Assembly: GCA_902777205.1 (NCBI GenBank)
Contig: CACYSU010000007.1
Coordinates: 1 to 64,000 of the forward strand
Direction: 5' to 3'
Length of the DNA stretch: 64,000 nucleotides
Origin: an uncultured Rhodospirillales bacterium
Lineage (GTDB): Bacteria; Pseudomonadota; Alphaproteobacteria; CAAGCB01; CAG-977
The notes beneath the pieces are model-generated. The model saw only the letters and a list, made by a program, of their open reading frames with translations. It did no database searches and was not told the DNA's origin. This document shows, one piece after another, positions 23,069 through 32,010 of this stretch. Both the position numbers and the translations under genes were made by a program. The stretch's first letter is position 1. The number at the start of each line of letters is the position of its first letter.

Positions 23069-25609
23069 ATGGAAACGACTCTGACTTCAACCGCCGGCCT
23101 GATTCCGATGCTGCTCAGCCTGATCGGGCTGCTGGCGGCGTTGCAGTATCTGAAAGGCATGGACGATTTTGAAGAAACGATCCGTTACGTCTTTTGGGGT
23201 TTCCTGTGCGTTTTCGTCGCGAAGCTGTCCGTGTTCACGTCGCGTTTCATGCCGGACGGCTATTTTTATTTCCAAACCCTGCTGTTTCACTTGTGTTCGG
23301 CGATCTTCCTGACCGCCGGCGGTTTCAGCATCAAAGGGGTGAAATTTTTCAACACGACCGTCGTCATTTCCGCCTGTCTGCTGGCCGCGGTGTGGAGTTG
23401 GTACGTCGTCATCGTCACGCGCGACGCCAACGCGCTGACGTTTTCGCTGGCCGCGTCAACGGCGGGGTACGGCGTATTGGCGGCGTCGCTGTGGCGCAGA
23501 AAGGCTTTGCGCAACACGATCGGGTTCGTGATCACGGGATGGTTCTGCGTTTTTCTGGTGCTGTACAACCTGCTGGCGCTGATGCCGTGGGGGCGCAGCC
23601 TGCTGTCTCCGGCGTTTGAAACGTTTTTGTACATCGCGATCATGTGCGGATGGATTTTGATTTCCAACAACATGATGGCGCACCAGTTCGGCACGCTGGA
23701 ACAGGCGGCCGAGGAAAGCAAGGAACGCCTGCGCCTGATGATCCAGATGTCGCCGTTCCCGATCATCATTTCCCGATTGAAGGACGACCAGCTGATGCTG
23801 ATCAACAACAAAGCCGGCGCTTTGTTCGGGCTGGATGTCAAGCATCCGGGGAATTTCAAAATGGTCGATTACTTCGCCGAACCGTCGCGGCGCACGGAAT
23901 TGCTGGCGAAGCTGGAAAAAAATCCGGTCGTTGACGATTTCGAGTTTCTGGTGAAACCGCGCAAGGGCGATCCGTTCTGGCTGCTGCTGTCGGCGCGCGT
24001 GATTGATTTTGAATACGAAATCGCGCTGTACATGGCGTTCCAGGACATCACCGACCGCAAGAAAAAGGAAATGCAGCTGTTCGATCAGGCCACGCGCGAC
24101 CCGCTGACGAAATGCTACAACCGCCGCCAGTTCGAGGAATTGGCGAAAAAGGAAATCCAGCGTTCGCGCCGCTACAACCATCCGTTCTGCCTGTTCATGA
24201 TCGACGCCGACCACTTTAAAAACGTCAACGACACGCACGGCCACGCGGTGGGCGATCTGGTGCTGCAGGCTTTGGCCGACTGCTGCCGCCGCACTTTGCG
24301 CGAATCCGACATCGTCGCCCGTTTCGGCGGCGAGGAATTCGTCATCCTGCTGCCCGAAGCGACGATCGAAAACGGTTTCCGCGTGGCGGAACGCCTGCGC
24401 ATCAAAATTTCCAAGCTGGTCGTCAAAAACGAACAGGATCAGGACGTTCAGTTCACCGTCAGTATCGGTCTGGTGTCGTCCACGGTGACGGACGACGTTC
24501 CGGAAATGCTGAAAATGGCCGACGAATCCCTTTACGTCGCCAAGGAAAACGGCCGCAATCAGGTCGTCGTGTACGAAGCCGGCGGCCCCAACAAGGATTT
24601 GCCGAAACCCGAAGGCGAAGACATCGAAAAGGTCAAAGCCGAACCGCTGTACTATTTCAAACCGGCCGGCGGCGCGCCCGTCGTGAAAAACGCGTCGAAC
24701 GAACCGGCGGAAACCGGCGTCGTCGGGTTGAGCGGCGCCGCCCCCGTCAAAGAGGCCGAACCGTCTTTGGACGACGACGAGGACATCGAAACGTCGCCCG
24801 CGGTCGAACATTCGCACGGCGTTTCCTTAAGCTCGCTGTACGACGACGAAAAGGACGACTCTTTCGTCCCGACGGCCAGACCGCCCGTCGCGCCGCCGCC
24901 CGCCGCGGAACAGCCGGTGTTTGACGCCGCGCGGGGCGAAGACCTGTCCCTGATGGCCGATCCGTTCGCTTCGCCCGTTTTCGCCGACGACGTACCCGCC
25001 ATTCCCGCCGACGACGCGGAAGAAGAATCCGAACCGGCGGCGGAACCGGAGAAAACAGACATTCCCGACGCTTTTGAAACGCCGGAAGCAGAAATCGAAC
25101 CGGAGCCGGAAACGGAAACGCCGGCAGACGATGAAAACGAATTTATCGACGATCTGCCAACCGCGCCGGAAATTCCGGCGGATTCCGGCGACGAAGACGT
25201 TATACAGCCGCCCGAACCGGAGGATTTTGAACCGGAAATCGCACCGAAGCCGGCGGAAGAGGAACCCGAATTTTCCGTACCGGCGCCGGATTTCCCCGAA
25301 CCGCCCGCCATAGCCGGCGACATTGACGGTTTGCCGCCCGTTCCGGAACCGTTTGCGACGGACGCGGCAGAGGAAACCTTCACGCCGCCGCCTTTGTCCG
25401 TTCCGGTTGAACCGCCGCCCCCCGCGCCCGCGCCGGTCAAAGCGCCGACGGTCAAAATGCCTGTGATGAAAAAAATCCCGATCAAGATGCCCGCCGGAAT
25501 GGTGAAGATTCCCAAAATGCCCGGCGTCGTTCGGGTCAAAATTCCCAAGGCTTTGCACCAAGGTGACGCGCCCGTCGGCGCCCCGCCCCCGCAGCCGCCG
25601 CATCCGTAA
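23069..25609 (+). CDS. membrane PAS-GGDEF diguanylate cyclase with long disordered tail
   Basis: 846 aa. Six or so membrane segments (about 10-205), a PAS domain (about 218-335), then a GGDEF domain (about 343-507). The active-site motif is GGEEF (420-424), and the RESD product-inhibition site sits five residues upstream (411-414), so it should make c-di-GMP with feedback inhibition. Residues about 508-790 are Pro/Glu/Asp/Ala-rich and probably unstructured. Residues about 791-830 switch to a basic repeat of K-[IMV]-P steps, ending in GAPPPQPPHP. Such a tail of about 340 residues is not part of the usual family architecture. Confidence 0.9.
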   Translation: METTLTSTAGLIPMLLSLIGLLAALQYLKGMDDFEETIRYVFWGFLCVFVAKLSVFTSRFMPDGYFYFQTLLFHLCSAIFLTAGGFSIKGVKFFNTTVVISACLLAAVWSWYVVIVTRDANALTFSLAASTAGYGVLAASLWRRKALRNTIGFVITGWFCVFLVLYNLLALMPWGRSLLSPAFETFLYIAIMCGWILISNNMMAHQFGTLEQAAEESKERLRLMIQMSPFPIIISRLKDDQLMLINNKAGALFGLDVKHPGNFKMVDYFAEPSRRTELLAKLEKNPVVDDFEFLVKPRKGDPFWLLLSARVIDFEYEIALYMAFQDITDRKKKEMQLFDQATRDPLTKCYNRRQFEELAKKEIQRSRRYNHPFCLFMIDADHFKNVNDTHGHAVGDLVLQALADCCRRTLRESDIVARFGGEEFVILLPEATIENGFRVAERLRIKISKLVVKNEQDQDVQFTVSIGLVSSTVTDDVPEMLKMADESLYVAKENGRNQVVVYEAGGPNKDLPKPEGEDIEKVKAEPLYYFKPAGGAPVVKNASNEPAETGVVGLSGAAPVKEAEPSLDDDEDIETSPAVEHSHGVSLSSLYDDEKDDSFVPTARPPVAPPPAAEQPVFDAARGEDLSLMADPFASPVFADDVPAIPADDAEEESEPAAEPEKTDIPDAFETPEAEIEPEPETETPADDENEFIDDLPTAPEIPADSGDEDVIQPPEPEDFEPEIAPKPAEEEPEFSVPAPDFPEPPAIAGDIDGLPPVPEPFATDAAEETFTPPPLSVPVEPPPPAPAPVKAPTVKMPVMKKIPIKMPAGMVKIPKMPGVVRVKIPKALHQGDAPVGAPPPQPPHP

Positions 25610-25686
25610 GGTTGGCTAGCCTTTTTGCCGTCGGGACAAAACACCGCGAATCATTTAGCATTTTTTCATCAACGCAGGAGGAAAAA

Positions 25687-26634
25687 ATGCACTTGATTTC
25701 AACAGTAAAATCTTTCATCGAAAACGTCGAAAAATCCGGCGCGAAACCGCTGTACGAACTGACGCCGAAACAGGCGCGGCAGGTTTTGACGGACGTTCAG
25801 CAATTTTCCGCCGCCGCGCCCGAAACGGACGTGACGGAAATTTACGTCGCCGCCGGCGACACGGCCGTTCCCGTCAAAATCCACCGGCCGAAAGGCGTCG
25901 TCAAAAAACTGCCCGTCGTGTTTTACATTCACGGCGGCGGTTGGGTCATGGGGGACGACAAAACGCATGAACGGCTGGTGCGCGAACTGGCGGCGGGAAT
26001 TCCGGCGGCCGTCGTGTTTCCGGTTTACACGCCTTCGCCCGAATCGGAATTTCCCCGTCCGACGGATCAGCTGTTCGCCGTTTTGAACCACATCGTCGCC
26101 CGATCGGCCGATTTTGGATTGGACGCCGGACGGCTGGCCGTCGCGGGGGACAGCGTCGGCGGCAACATGGCGATCGCGATGACAATGAAAGCTAAAGACG
26201 CCGGCGCGCCGAAAATCGCGTTCCAGCTGCTGATCTATCCGGTCACGGACGCGGCGATGACATCGGAATCTTACACACTGTATGAAAACGGGCCGTGGCT
26301 GACCCGCAAGGCGATGGAATGGTTTTGGAAAATGTACGCGCCGGATGAAAACGACCGCGCGTCGCCATTGGCATCGCCTTTGAATTGGCCGGTCGAAGCG
26401 ATGAAAGGCCTGCCGCCGGCTTTGGTGATCACGGACGAAAACGACGTTCTGCGCGACGAAGGCGAAGCCTACGCCCGCAAATTGGACGCGGCCGGCGTCC
26501 GCGCGACATCCGTGCGTTTCAACGGCACGATTCACGATTTCATGATGTTGAATCCGGTTTCCGAATCGCCGGCCACCCGCGACGCCGTGCTGCTGGCCGT
26601 CGCCAAATTGCGCGACGTATTCGGCATTTGCTGA
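25687..26634 (+). CDS. alpha/beta hydrolase, hormone-sensitive-lipase (HSL) esterase family
   Basis: 315 aa. Oxyanion-hole motif HGGGW, nucleophile elbow GDSVGG, an acid in ITDENDVLRDE and the histidine in GTIHDFMML complete a carboxylesterase triad. Start at ATG 25687 with AGGAGG upstream; the frame is open further 5' without homology. No signal peptide, so probably cytoplasmic. Likely acts on small acyl esters. Confidence 0.88.
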   Translation: MHLISTVKSFIENVEKSGAKPLYELTPKQARQVLTDVQQFSAAAPETDVTEIYVAAGDTAVPVKIHRPKGVVKKLPVVFYIHGGGWVMGDDKTHERLVRELAAGIPAAVVFPVYTPSPESEFPRPTDQLFAVLNHIVARSADFGLDAGRLAVAGDSVGGNMAIAMTMKAKDAGAPKIAFQLLIYPVTDAAMTSESYTLYENGPWLTRKAMEWFWKMYAPDENDRASPLASPLNWPVEAMKGLPPALVITDENDVLRDEGEAYARKLDAAGVRATSVRFNGTIHDFMMLNPVSESPATRDAVLLAVAKLRDVFGIC

Positions 26635-26663
26635 AAAGAGGGGGGAAACTCCCCCTCTTTTTA
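26634..26663. terminator. bidirectional terminator between the esterase gene and nfo
   Basis: AAAAGAGGGGG and CCCCCTCTTTTT pair around a short GAAACT loop, just after the esterase stop and before the nfo stop on the other strand. Confidence 0.85.
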
Positions 26664-27497
26664 CTATTCTTGACGGATGGATTTCAGCCAAGCGATTTCC
26701 GCCGCGTACCCCTCCAATTCGTTCGGCGTTTCCAGATAAAACGGCAGGCCGCGCAGCGCGGGGTGGTTGACGATTTGGCGGATCGCGTCCCGCCCGATGC
26801 TGCCCAGCCCCAACTTTTCGTGCCGGTCTTTGTGTGACGCGAACGGATTCTTGCTGTCGTTCAAATGAACCGCTTTCAGCCTGTCCAATCCGATCACACG
26901 ATCGAATTCGGCCAAAACGCCGTCCAAATCGTTCACAATATCGTATCCCGCGTCATAAACGTGGCAAGTATCCAGACACACGCCCAGCTTTGCGTTCAGA
27001 CGGACGCGGTCGATGATCGCGCGCAGCTCCTCGAACCGGCCGCCGACCTCCGACCCTTTTCCGGCCATTGTTTCCAGCAAAACCGTCGTCGTCTGATCCT
27101 CTGTCAAAATGCCGTTCAACACTTCGGCGATTTTTTCGATCCCCGTTTCAATCCCCTGCCCGACGTGCGCCCCCGGATGAAAATTGTAGTAATTGTGCGG
27201 GATATGTTCCATGCGTTTCAGGTCGTCCGCCATGGTTTCAAATGCGAACCGGCGCGTGTCGTCGTTCGCGGCGCAGGCGTTCAGTGTGTAAGGGGCGTGC
27301 GCCGTCAAAACGCCGAATCCGTTTTCGCGCGCCAATTTTAAAAAGGACGCGACATCGTCTTCGTCAATCGCTTTGGCCGCGCCGCCGCGCGGATTGCGGG
27401 TGAAAAACTGGAACGTGTCGGCGCCGATTTTCAACGCGGCCTTTCCCATGGCCGTAAATCCCTTGGCGGCGGACAAATGACATCCGATGTAAAACAT
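26664..27497 (-). CDS. nfo: endonuclease IV (AP endonuclease)
   Basis: 277-aa TIM-barrel metal enzyme that cuts DNA at abasic sites. Family blocks: [59 protein letters not shown] and the final FYLETPNE. Zinc-binding His, Glu and Asp positions are all present. Length matches E. coli Nfo. Confidence 0.95.
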   Translation of the reverse strand: MFYIGCHLSAAKGFTAMGKAALKIGADTFQFFTRNPRGGAAKAIDEDDVASFLKLARENGFGVLTAHAPYTLNACAANDDTRRFAFETMADDLKRMEHIPHNYYNFHPGAHVGQGIETGIEKIAEVLNGILTEDQTTTVLLETMAGKGSEVGGRFEELRAIIDRVRLNAKLGVCLDTCHVYDAGYDIVNDLDGVLAEFDRVIGLDRLKAVHLNDSKNPFASHKDRHEKLGLGSIGRDAIRQIVNHPALRGLPFYLETPNELEGYAAEIAWLKSIRQE

Positions 27498-27657
27498 GGC
27501 TTTTCCTTTCGCTTTTTCCCGTCATCATAGCGCGAAAAAAAACGACGGCAACGTTTTTCGCCGCCGCCCGAACGGTAAAGCCGCCGTTCCGGCGTTGCCT
27601 TCGCCGGCAATTCGGCCGAACCTCCTTCTCCGGTTCAAATCCGCTTCAAACAATTGT
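27498..27657. other. intergenic stretch without a recognised gene
   Basis: Between nfo and the hairpin beyond the 54-nt element there is no coding frame. It contains GC-rich inverted text (ccggcgttgccttcgccgg) but no clear RNA gene. Confidence 0.5.
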
Positions 27658-27690
27658 AAAAAGGGTCGCCAAAACGGCGACCCTTTTTCT
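27658..27690. terminator. bidirectional hairpin beyond the 54-nt element
   Basis: AAAAAGGGTCGCC and GGCGACCCTTTTT pair around AAAAC. It stands in the same place relative to the 54-nt element as the hairpin at 4738-4772. Confidence 0.85.
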
Positions 27691-27693
27691 CCG

Positions 27694-27747
27694 CAATTCC
27701 GCCTAAACTCGGCCGCGACTGCCGTCTTGCCTTGTTAAGGCTCATTG
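27694..27747 (-). repeat. fifth copy of the 54-nt element, inverted, downstream of tRNA-Pro
   Basis: Minus-strand sequence running from CAATGAGCCTTAAC to TTTAGGCGGAATTG. It is identical over all 54 nt to the third element of the 4.3-4.7 kb array (4565-4618). It sits between the tRNA-Pro terminator hairpin and a second hairpin. Confidence 0.92.
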
Positions 27748-27795
27748 ATAAGACAAAAAAAACACCCATTTGAGGGTGTTTTTATTTTGTCTTAT
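27748..27795 (-). terminator. extended terminator hairpin directly after tRNA-Pro CCA
   Basis: On the minus strand ATAAGACAAAA and TTTTGTCTTAT pair outside an ACACCC/GGGTGT stem with a T-run. It begins at the base after CCA. Compared with the tRNA-Gly hairpin, the arms differ in sequence but remain fully paired. Confidence 0.85.
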
Positions 27796-27872
27796 TGGTC
27801 GGAGTGAGAGGATTTGAACCTCCGACCCCTACGTCCCGAACGTAGTGCTCTACCAAGCTGAGCTACACTCCG
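27796..27872 (-). tRNA. tRNA-Pro (anticodon CGG)
   Basis: Minus-strand cloverleaf: acceptor CGGAGTG/CACTCCG, D-arm TAGCTCAGCTTGG, anticodon stem-loop CTACG-TTCGGGA-CGTAG, T-arm GGAGGTTCAAATCCTCT and encoded CCA. Confidence 0.97.
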
Positions 27873-27886
27873 AATAAGTGTTATTG

Positions 27887-27915
27887 CTTATAGCGCGAAG
27901 TTTGATATACTGCAA
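27887..27915 (-). promoter_or_regulatory. promoter of tRNA-Pro
   Basis: On the minus strand TTGCAG (27910-27915), 17-nt spacer, TATAAG (27887-27892), 14 nt from the tRNA start. A weaker divergent promoter for the LysM gene (TTGATA 27902-27907, TATCTT 27924-27929) overlaps it. Confidence 0.6.
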
Positions 27916-27954
27916 GAGGGTTTTATCTTTTTTTTAATTTTTTTGGAAATCGCC

Positions 27955-28956
27955 GTGAAAAAAAATATCATCGCCGCCTGCGCCGCTCTGATCGTCCTGT
28001 TGGCATTGTGCTTCGCTTTTTATCCGAAATCCGAAGAAAACGGCGCTTTGCCGTTCGCCGACGACCCCGTCGAAGCGCAAGGTGAAACCGACATTCCTTT
28101 CGCCGTTACGACCGAAAACGCCGGTCAAACCGATTACGCCGCGCCGGACGAAAACGCGAAAAACGGGTTGAAAGCGTCTTTCGACATCGTCCGAGTCGAA
28201 GAGGACGGCAGCATGGTCGCCGCCGGCAAAGGCGTCGCCGGCGCAACCGTTTCCCTGATGGACGGCGAAAGCGTCTTGAACGATTTCACGGTGAACGAAG
28301 ACGGCGAATGGGTTTACATCCCCTCTGCGCCCTTGGCCGCCGGCGCGCACGAAATCTGGCTGCGCGACGATTCGATGAACACGCGCGACGCGTCCGAAGT
28401 CGTCATTGTTGACGTGCCAGAACCCAAAAACGCCGGAGAGGCTCTGGCCGTCATCATGACGCCCGACGCCGACGAAATCGGCGTTTTGCAGGCGCCCGCC
28501 CCGCAAATCAAGATCGACGTGGACATCCGTTCCGTCAAATACGCGCAAAACGCTTTGACCGTCAGCGGTTCCGTCGGCGATTCCGGCCGCGTCAACGTAT
28601 ATGCCGACAACCTGTTTTTAGGCAACGTCTGGGCGAACGGCGAATGGTCTTTGCGCGTCCCCCGCCCGTTCGCCGCCGGACGGAAATACATGATTCGCGC
28701 GGACAAGGTTGACGCCAAGGGCAAAGTCGTCGCCCGCGTCGAAGTCCCCTTTGAAATCGCCGGCGGCATGGACAAAGCCAAACGCCGCCGCGTCCGCGTC
28801 GTCAAAGGCGACTGCCTGTGGACGATCGCAAAGCATTTGTACGGTTCCGGATTCGCCTATGTGACCATTTATCAGGCCAATAAACGGCAGATCAAGGATC
28901 CCGACCTGATCTATCCCAATCAGGTGTTCGTCCTGCCCGCCGGAACGGAAAAGTAG
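27955..28956 (+). CDS. LysM-domain envelope protein
   Basis: 333 aa from GTG 27955. One N-terminal membrane anchor (about 3-20), an acidic linker, two Ig-like beta-sandwich segments (about 65-150 and 180-260), and a C-terminal LysM module (about 282-330) with VVKGDCLWTIAKHLYG and YPNQVFVLP. LysM binds peptidoglycan, so the protein probably spans from inner membrane to cell wall. Similar Ig-LysM proteins are common in alphaproteobacteria with unknown roles. Confidence 0.8.
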   Translation: MKKNIIAACAALIVLLALCFAFYPKSEENGALPFADDPVEAQGETDIPFAVTTENAGQTDYAAPDENAKNGLKASFDIVRVEEDGSMVAAGKGVAGATVSLMDGESVLNDFTVNEDGEWVYIPSAPLAAGAHEIWLRDDSMNTRDASEVVIVDVPEPKNAGEALAVIMTPDADEIGVLQAPAPQIKIDVDIRSVKYAQNALTVSGSVGDSGRVNVYADNLFLGNVWANGEWSLRVPRPFAAGRKYMIRADKVDAKGKVVARVEVPFEIAGGMDKAKRRRVRVVKGDCLWTIAKHLYGSGFAYVTIYQANKRQIKDPDLIYPNQVFVLPAGTEK

Positions 28957-29037
28957 GGGAAAAGCAAAAAAAGCTTTTTTCCGAATCGATATTGGCTTAA
29001 AACTGTTGACACATTTAACCTTTGCAAGGAGTTTTTG

Positions 29038-29745
29038 ATGTCCCGCGTTGATTTATCCTGGCGTCGTTTCATTCTGCCGCCCATCCACCCCGAGGGTTGG
29101 CGTTTCGTCGGCGTGTTCGCCGCCGTCACCGTTTTGATGTGGATGCTGTTCAAACCGGTCGGCGTCGTTTGTCTGGCGTTGACGGTGTGGTGCTATTTCT
29201 TTTTCCGCAATCCGTTGCGCGCCGTTCCGGCCGGCGATTCGCTGGTACTGGCGCCCGCCGACGGCATTGTCAGCAAAATCGCCGACGTCGTCCCGCCCAA
29301 GGAATTGGAAATCGGCGACGAACCCATGACCCGCGTCAGCATTTTCATGAGCGTGTTCAGCGTCCACGTCAACCGCGCGCCGATGGCCGGAAAGATCACG
29401 AAAATGTATTACCGTCCGGGGGCTTTTGTCGATGTTTCGCTGGACAAGGAAAGCGAAAACAACGAACGGCAGGAATTGGCGATGGAAACATTGACGGGGC
29501 ATAAGATCGCCTTTGTCCAAATCGCCGGATTGGTCGCGCGCCGCATTTTGACGTTCGTCAAAGAAGGCGACCAGCTGAAAGCGGGCGAACGTTTCGGCCT
29601 GATCCGTTTCGGCAGCCGTTTGGACGTTTATCTGCCCAAAGGCGTCGCCGTTCAAGTGATGGAGGGGCAAACCGCCGTCGCGGGTGAAACCGTTTTGGCC
29701 GACATCAACGTCACGGGTGAAAACCGTCAAGGGGAGATCGTCTGA
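29038..29745 (+). CDS. psd: phosphatidylserine decarboxylase proenzyme
   Basis: 235 aa. Makes phosphatidylethanolamine at the inner membrane. Short PSD type with two N-terminal hydrophobic segments (about 22-55), the catalytic region MSVFSVHVNRAPMAGKI, and a self-cleavage site at Gly-Ser in RFGSRLDVY, which generates the pyruvoyl group. AAGGAG precedes the ATG. Overlaps pssA by one base (TGATG), so the two steps of PE synthesis are coupled. Confidence 0.93.
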   Translation: MSRVDLSWRRFILPPIHPEGWRFVGVFAAVTVLMWMLFKPVGVVCLALTVWCYFFFRNPLRAVPAGDSLVLAPADGIVSKIADVVPPKELEIGDEPMTRVSIFMSVFSVHVNRAPMAGKITKMYYRPGAFVDVSLDKESENNERQELAMETLTGHKIAFVQIAGLVARRILTFVKEGDQLKAGERFGLIRFGSRLDVYLPKGVAVQVMEGQTAVAGETVLADINVTGENRQGEIV

Positions 29746-30518
29746 TGCTTAAAGATTCCCGCAAAAAAATCAAAGACCTGCCGCTGAACAGGATCGCGCC
29801 GAATCTGGTGACGCTGTTCGCCTTGTCGTCCGGCGTGACATCAATCCGTTTTGCGATGGAAGGCAAGTTTGAATTCGCCGTTTTCGCCATTTTGATGGCG
29901 TCCGTGTTCGACGCTTTGGACGGCCGCGTCGCGCGTTTGCTGCGCGGAACATCCGATTTCGGCGCGGAACTGGATTCGCTGTCGGATGTCGTCTGCTTCG
30001 GCGTCGCCCCCGGATTGCTGATGTATTTCTGGGCTTTGGGAACGACATCGCCCGTCGGTTGGATCTTCGCCTTGCTGGTTCCGATTTGCTGCGCGTTGCG
30101 TTTAGCGCGTTTCAACATCATGCTGGACGAAGCCCCGCAGCCGTCCTATTGGAAACACTTTTTCGTCGGCTTGCCCGCCCCCGGCGGCGCGTACATCGCG
30201 TTGGTGCCGATCATGCTGTATTTCCACTCCGGTTGCGAATTTTTCCGCAACGGCCCCTTTGTCGAAACGTTTTTGTTCATCAGCGCGTTTTTGATGGCGT
30301 CGCGTCTGCCGACGATTTCGCTGAAACATTTCCGCGTTCCCGTCCGTTTCGTCGTTCTGCTGCTGGCTTTGGCCGGTTTTTACGCCGGCGCCATGGTGTA
30401 TAAACCGTGGCTGACCCTCAGCGCGACCTTTATCGGATATCTGATCAGCGTCCCGCTTTGCTCTTACGTTTTCCTGAAATTGAAAGCCAAAGAGGAAAAA
30501 GGCCAAGCCGCCGAATAA
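29745..30518 (+). CDS. pssA: CDP-diacylglycerol-serine O-phosphatidyltransferase
   Basis: 257-aa polytopic enzyme making phosphatidylserine, the substrate of Psd. The CDP-alcohol motif D-G-x2-A-R-x8-G-x3-D-x3-D is complete (about residues 65-87). About seven membrane segments follow. It closes the psd-pssA operon and is followed by a terminator. Confidence 0.93.
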   Translation: MLKDSRKKIKDLPLNRIAPNLVTLFALSSGVTSIRFAMEGKFEFAVFAILMASVFDALDGRVARLLRGTSDFGAELDSLSDVVCFGVAPGLLMYFWALGTTSPVGWIFALLVPICCALRLARFNIMLDEAPQPSYWKHFFVGLPAPGGAYIALVPIMLYFHSGCEFFRNGPFVETFLFISAFLMASRLPTISLKHFRVPVRFVVLLLALAGFYAGAMVYKPWLTLSATFIGYLISVPLCSYVFLKLKAKEEKGQAAE

Positions 30519-30535
30519 AAAAATCAACGCATCAA

Positions 30536-30567
30536 ACACCCGCCCGTTTTCCGGCGGGTGTTTTTTT
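30536..30567 (+). terminator. rho-independent terminator after pssA
   Basis: AACACCCGCC and GGCGGGTGTT pair around CGTTTTCC, followed by a run of T. Confidence 0.9.
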
Positions 30568-30666
30568 ATGGCGGGAATCTCCGTTTTAAAAACGGACCGC
30601 CTTATACACAAAAACAAAGGCCGCAAGTGGCTTCGCGACATTTATTGTAAAGTTTAAACTTCGACT

Positions 30667-31146
30667 TTATTCTTCAATGCGCCGGACAAGCGGGGAAGCG
30701 GGGGACAGCTCGGCTTCCCACGGAAACAGGATCCAAGTGTCCTGATCGACGGAAACGACGAAATCGTCAACGACTTCCTGTCCTTTGGGTTTGGCGTACA
30801 TGGTGACGAAATAGGCCTTGGGCATCAATTCGCGGATGATGCGTCCCGTGCGTCCGGAATCGACCAAATCGTCAACGACCAGAACGCCTTCGCCATCCGT
30901 TTCGGGCACTTTCAGCAGCGACGCTTCGCTGCCGCGGGATTCTTCGTCGTAACCGGCGACGCAAATCGTGTCGATCCAGCGGATCTCCAATTCTCTGGCT
31001 AAAACGGCCGCGGGAAACAAACCGCCGCGAGTGACGCAGACGATTTTTTTCAAATCCTTGCGATTGATCAGCTTGGACGCCAAAATGCGGGCGTCGCTGT
31101 GGAACTGTTCCCATGAAATGGTGTAATAACGCGGTTTAGTGGCCAT
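30667..31146 (-). CDS. gpt: xanthine-guanine phosphoribosyltransferase-like protein
   Basis: 159 aa. Type I phosphoribosyltransferase with the PRPP motif VLVVDDLVDSGRTG (about 88-101) and CVTRGGLFPA near the N-terminus, as in Gpt. Salvages xanthine/guanine with PRPP. Start at 31146 (MATKPRYYTISWEQFH) with GGAG upstream; the longer frame to 31380 runs into the thioredoxin gene and is rejected. Confidence 0.85.
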   Translation of the reverse strand: MATKPRYYTISWEQFHSDARILASKLINRKDLKKIVCVTRGGLFPAAVLARELEIRWIDTICVAGYDEESRGSEASLLKVPETDGEGVLVVDDLVDSGRTGRIIRELMPKAYFVTMYAKPKGQEVVDDFVVSVDQDTWILFPWEAELSPASPLVRRIEE

Positions 31147-31237
31147 AAGAAGAGACTCCGTTGTCATCAGAAAGTGTCTTTGTAGCCCTTTTGGCGCGGG
31201 AATCAAGCTTTTTTTCACAAGACCGCGGATTCTCTGG

Positions 31238-31915
31238 TTATTTGAACCACTGCCGCATTTCTTCGGCCGGCCGTTTCGGCGGCGGCGGCACAGACTCCGC
31301 GGCGGGGGACGGTTCGGCCGGCGCGGGCGGCGGCGTTTTTTCGCGCGCCGATTGTTCCTTGGCGGCGTTTTCCTTGGCATTCCGGATCAAATCGCGAATC
31401 TGCGCCTTGATCACGGGGCCGTCCCATTCGGCCATGCCGCGCATCCGTCCGACCTCCCGCCCTTTTTCGTCGATCAGGAACGTCGTCGGCAGGCCTTTGA
31501 CATTGGCGGCTTTGGAAAAGCGCGCCTGCGTGTCGGAATAAATGCGCAGGTTTTTCAGCCCCCGTTCATTCCAAAACCGGCGCAAGGCCGCGACCGGCTC
31601 CATATCCGACGACAGCGCCACCACTTGGAATTTCAGACCGCCCATATCCTTTTGCAGCGCGTCCAGCATGGGCAGTTCGACCACGCATTGCGGACAGGAT
31701 GTCGTCCACACGTTCAGCAAAACGATTCTCCCTTTGAAATTTTCCAAGGAAACGGCGCGCCCGCTTTCCGTCATAAACGACGCCGTCGGCGCGGGGACGG
31801 GGTGGTCGTACAGGCGGAATTTCTGCGTCGTCGTGATACTGCTGATCCGCGTCTGCGCGTTCGCCGCGACAGGCAGGAGCATCCAGAAAATCAGGTGAAA
31901 GAACGCTTTGATCAT
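31238..31915 (-). CDS. TlpA/ResA-like periplasmic thioredoxin
   Basis: 225 aa. Signal peptide (about 1-21, cleavage ANA-Q), thioredoxin fold with the redox motif C-P-Q-C in WTTSCPQCVVELP and the cis-proline block GLPTTFLIDEKG. A Pro/Ala/Glu-rich tail of about 40 residues ends in RPAEEMRQWFK. Probably reduces disulfides for cytochrome or envelope-protein maturation. In many alphaproteobacteria tlpA is divergent from argH-lptM-lysA; here argH is absent and lptM comes first. Confidence 0.88.
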   Translation of the reverse strand: MIKAFFHLIFWMLLPVAANAQTRISSITTTQKFRLYDHPVPAPTASFMTESGRAVSLENFKGRIVLLNVWTTSCPQCVVELPMLDALQKDMGGLKFQVVALSSDMEPVAALRRFWNERGLKNLRIYSDTQARFSKAANVKGLPTTFLIDEKGREVGRMRGMAEWDGPVIKAQIRDLIRNAKENAAKEQSAREKTPPPAPAEPSPAAESVPPPPKRPAEEMRQWFK

Positions 31916-32010
31916 TTTTATTTTTCCCGCCGCCAGAATAAAAAAAAAGAGTGAATAAGTTTTTAACAGTTGCTATTCTGATCCGCGTTTCAAACAGGAG
32001 AACACACCGC

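Noticed and set aside
23456-24817. Long minus-strand frame inside the diguanylate cyclase gene
   Set aside because: Antisense to conserved PAS and GGDEF motifs and made of Phe/Gln/Arg-rich text typical of a shadow frame.
24652-25644. Minus-strand Gly/Ser-rich 330-codon frame opposite the cyclase tail
   Set aside because: Complement of Pro/Glu/Ala codons; no ribosome site and no homology-like features.
27570-27655. Possible tRNA because of a GGTTCAAATCC-like T-arm sequence
   Set aside because: No acceptor stem, D-arm or anticodon stem could be paired around it.
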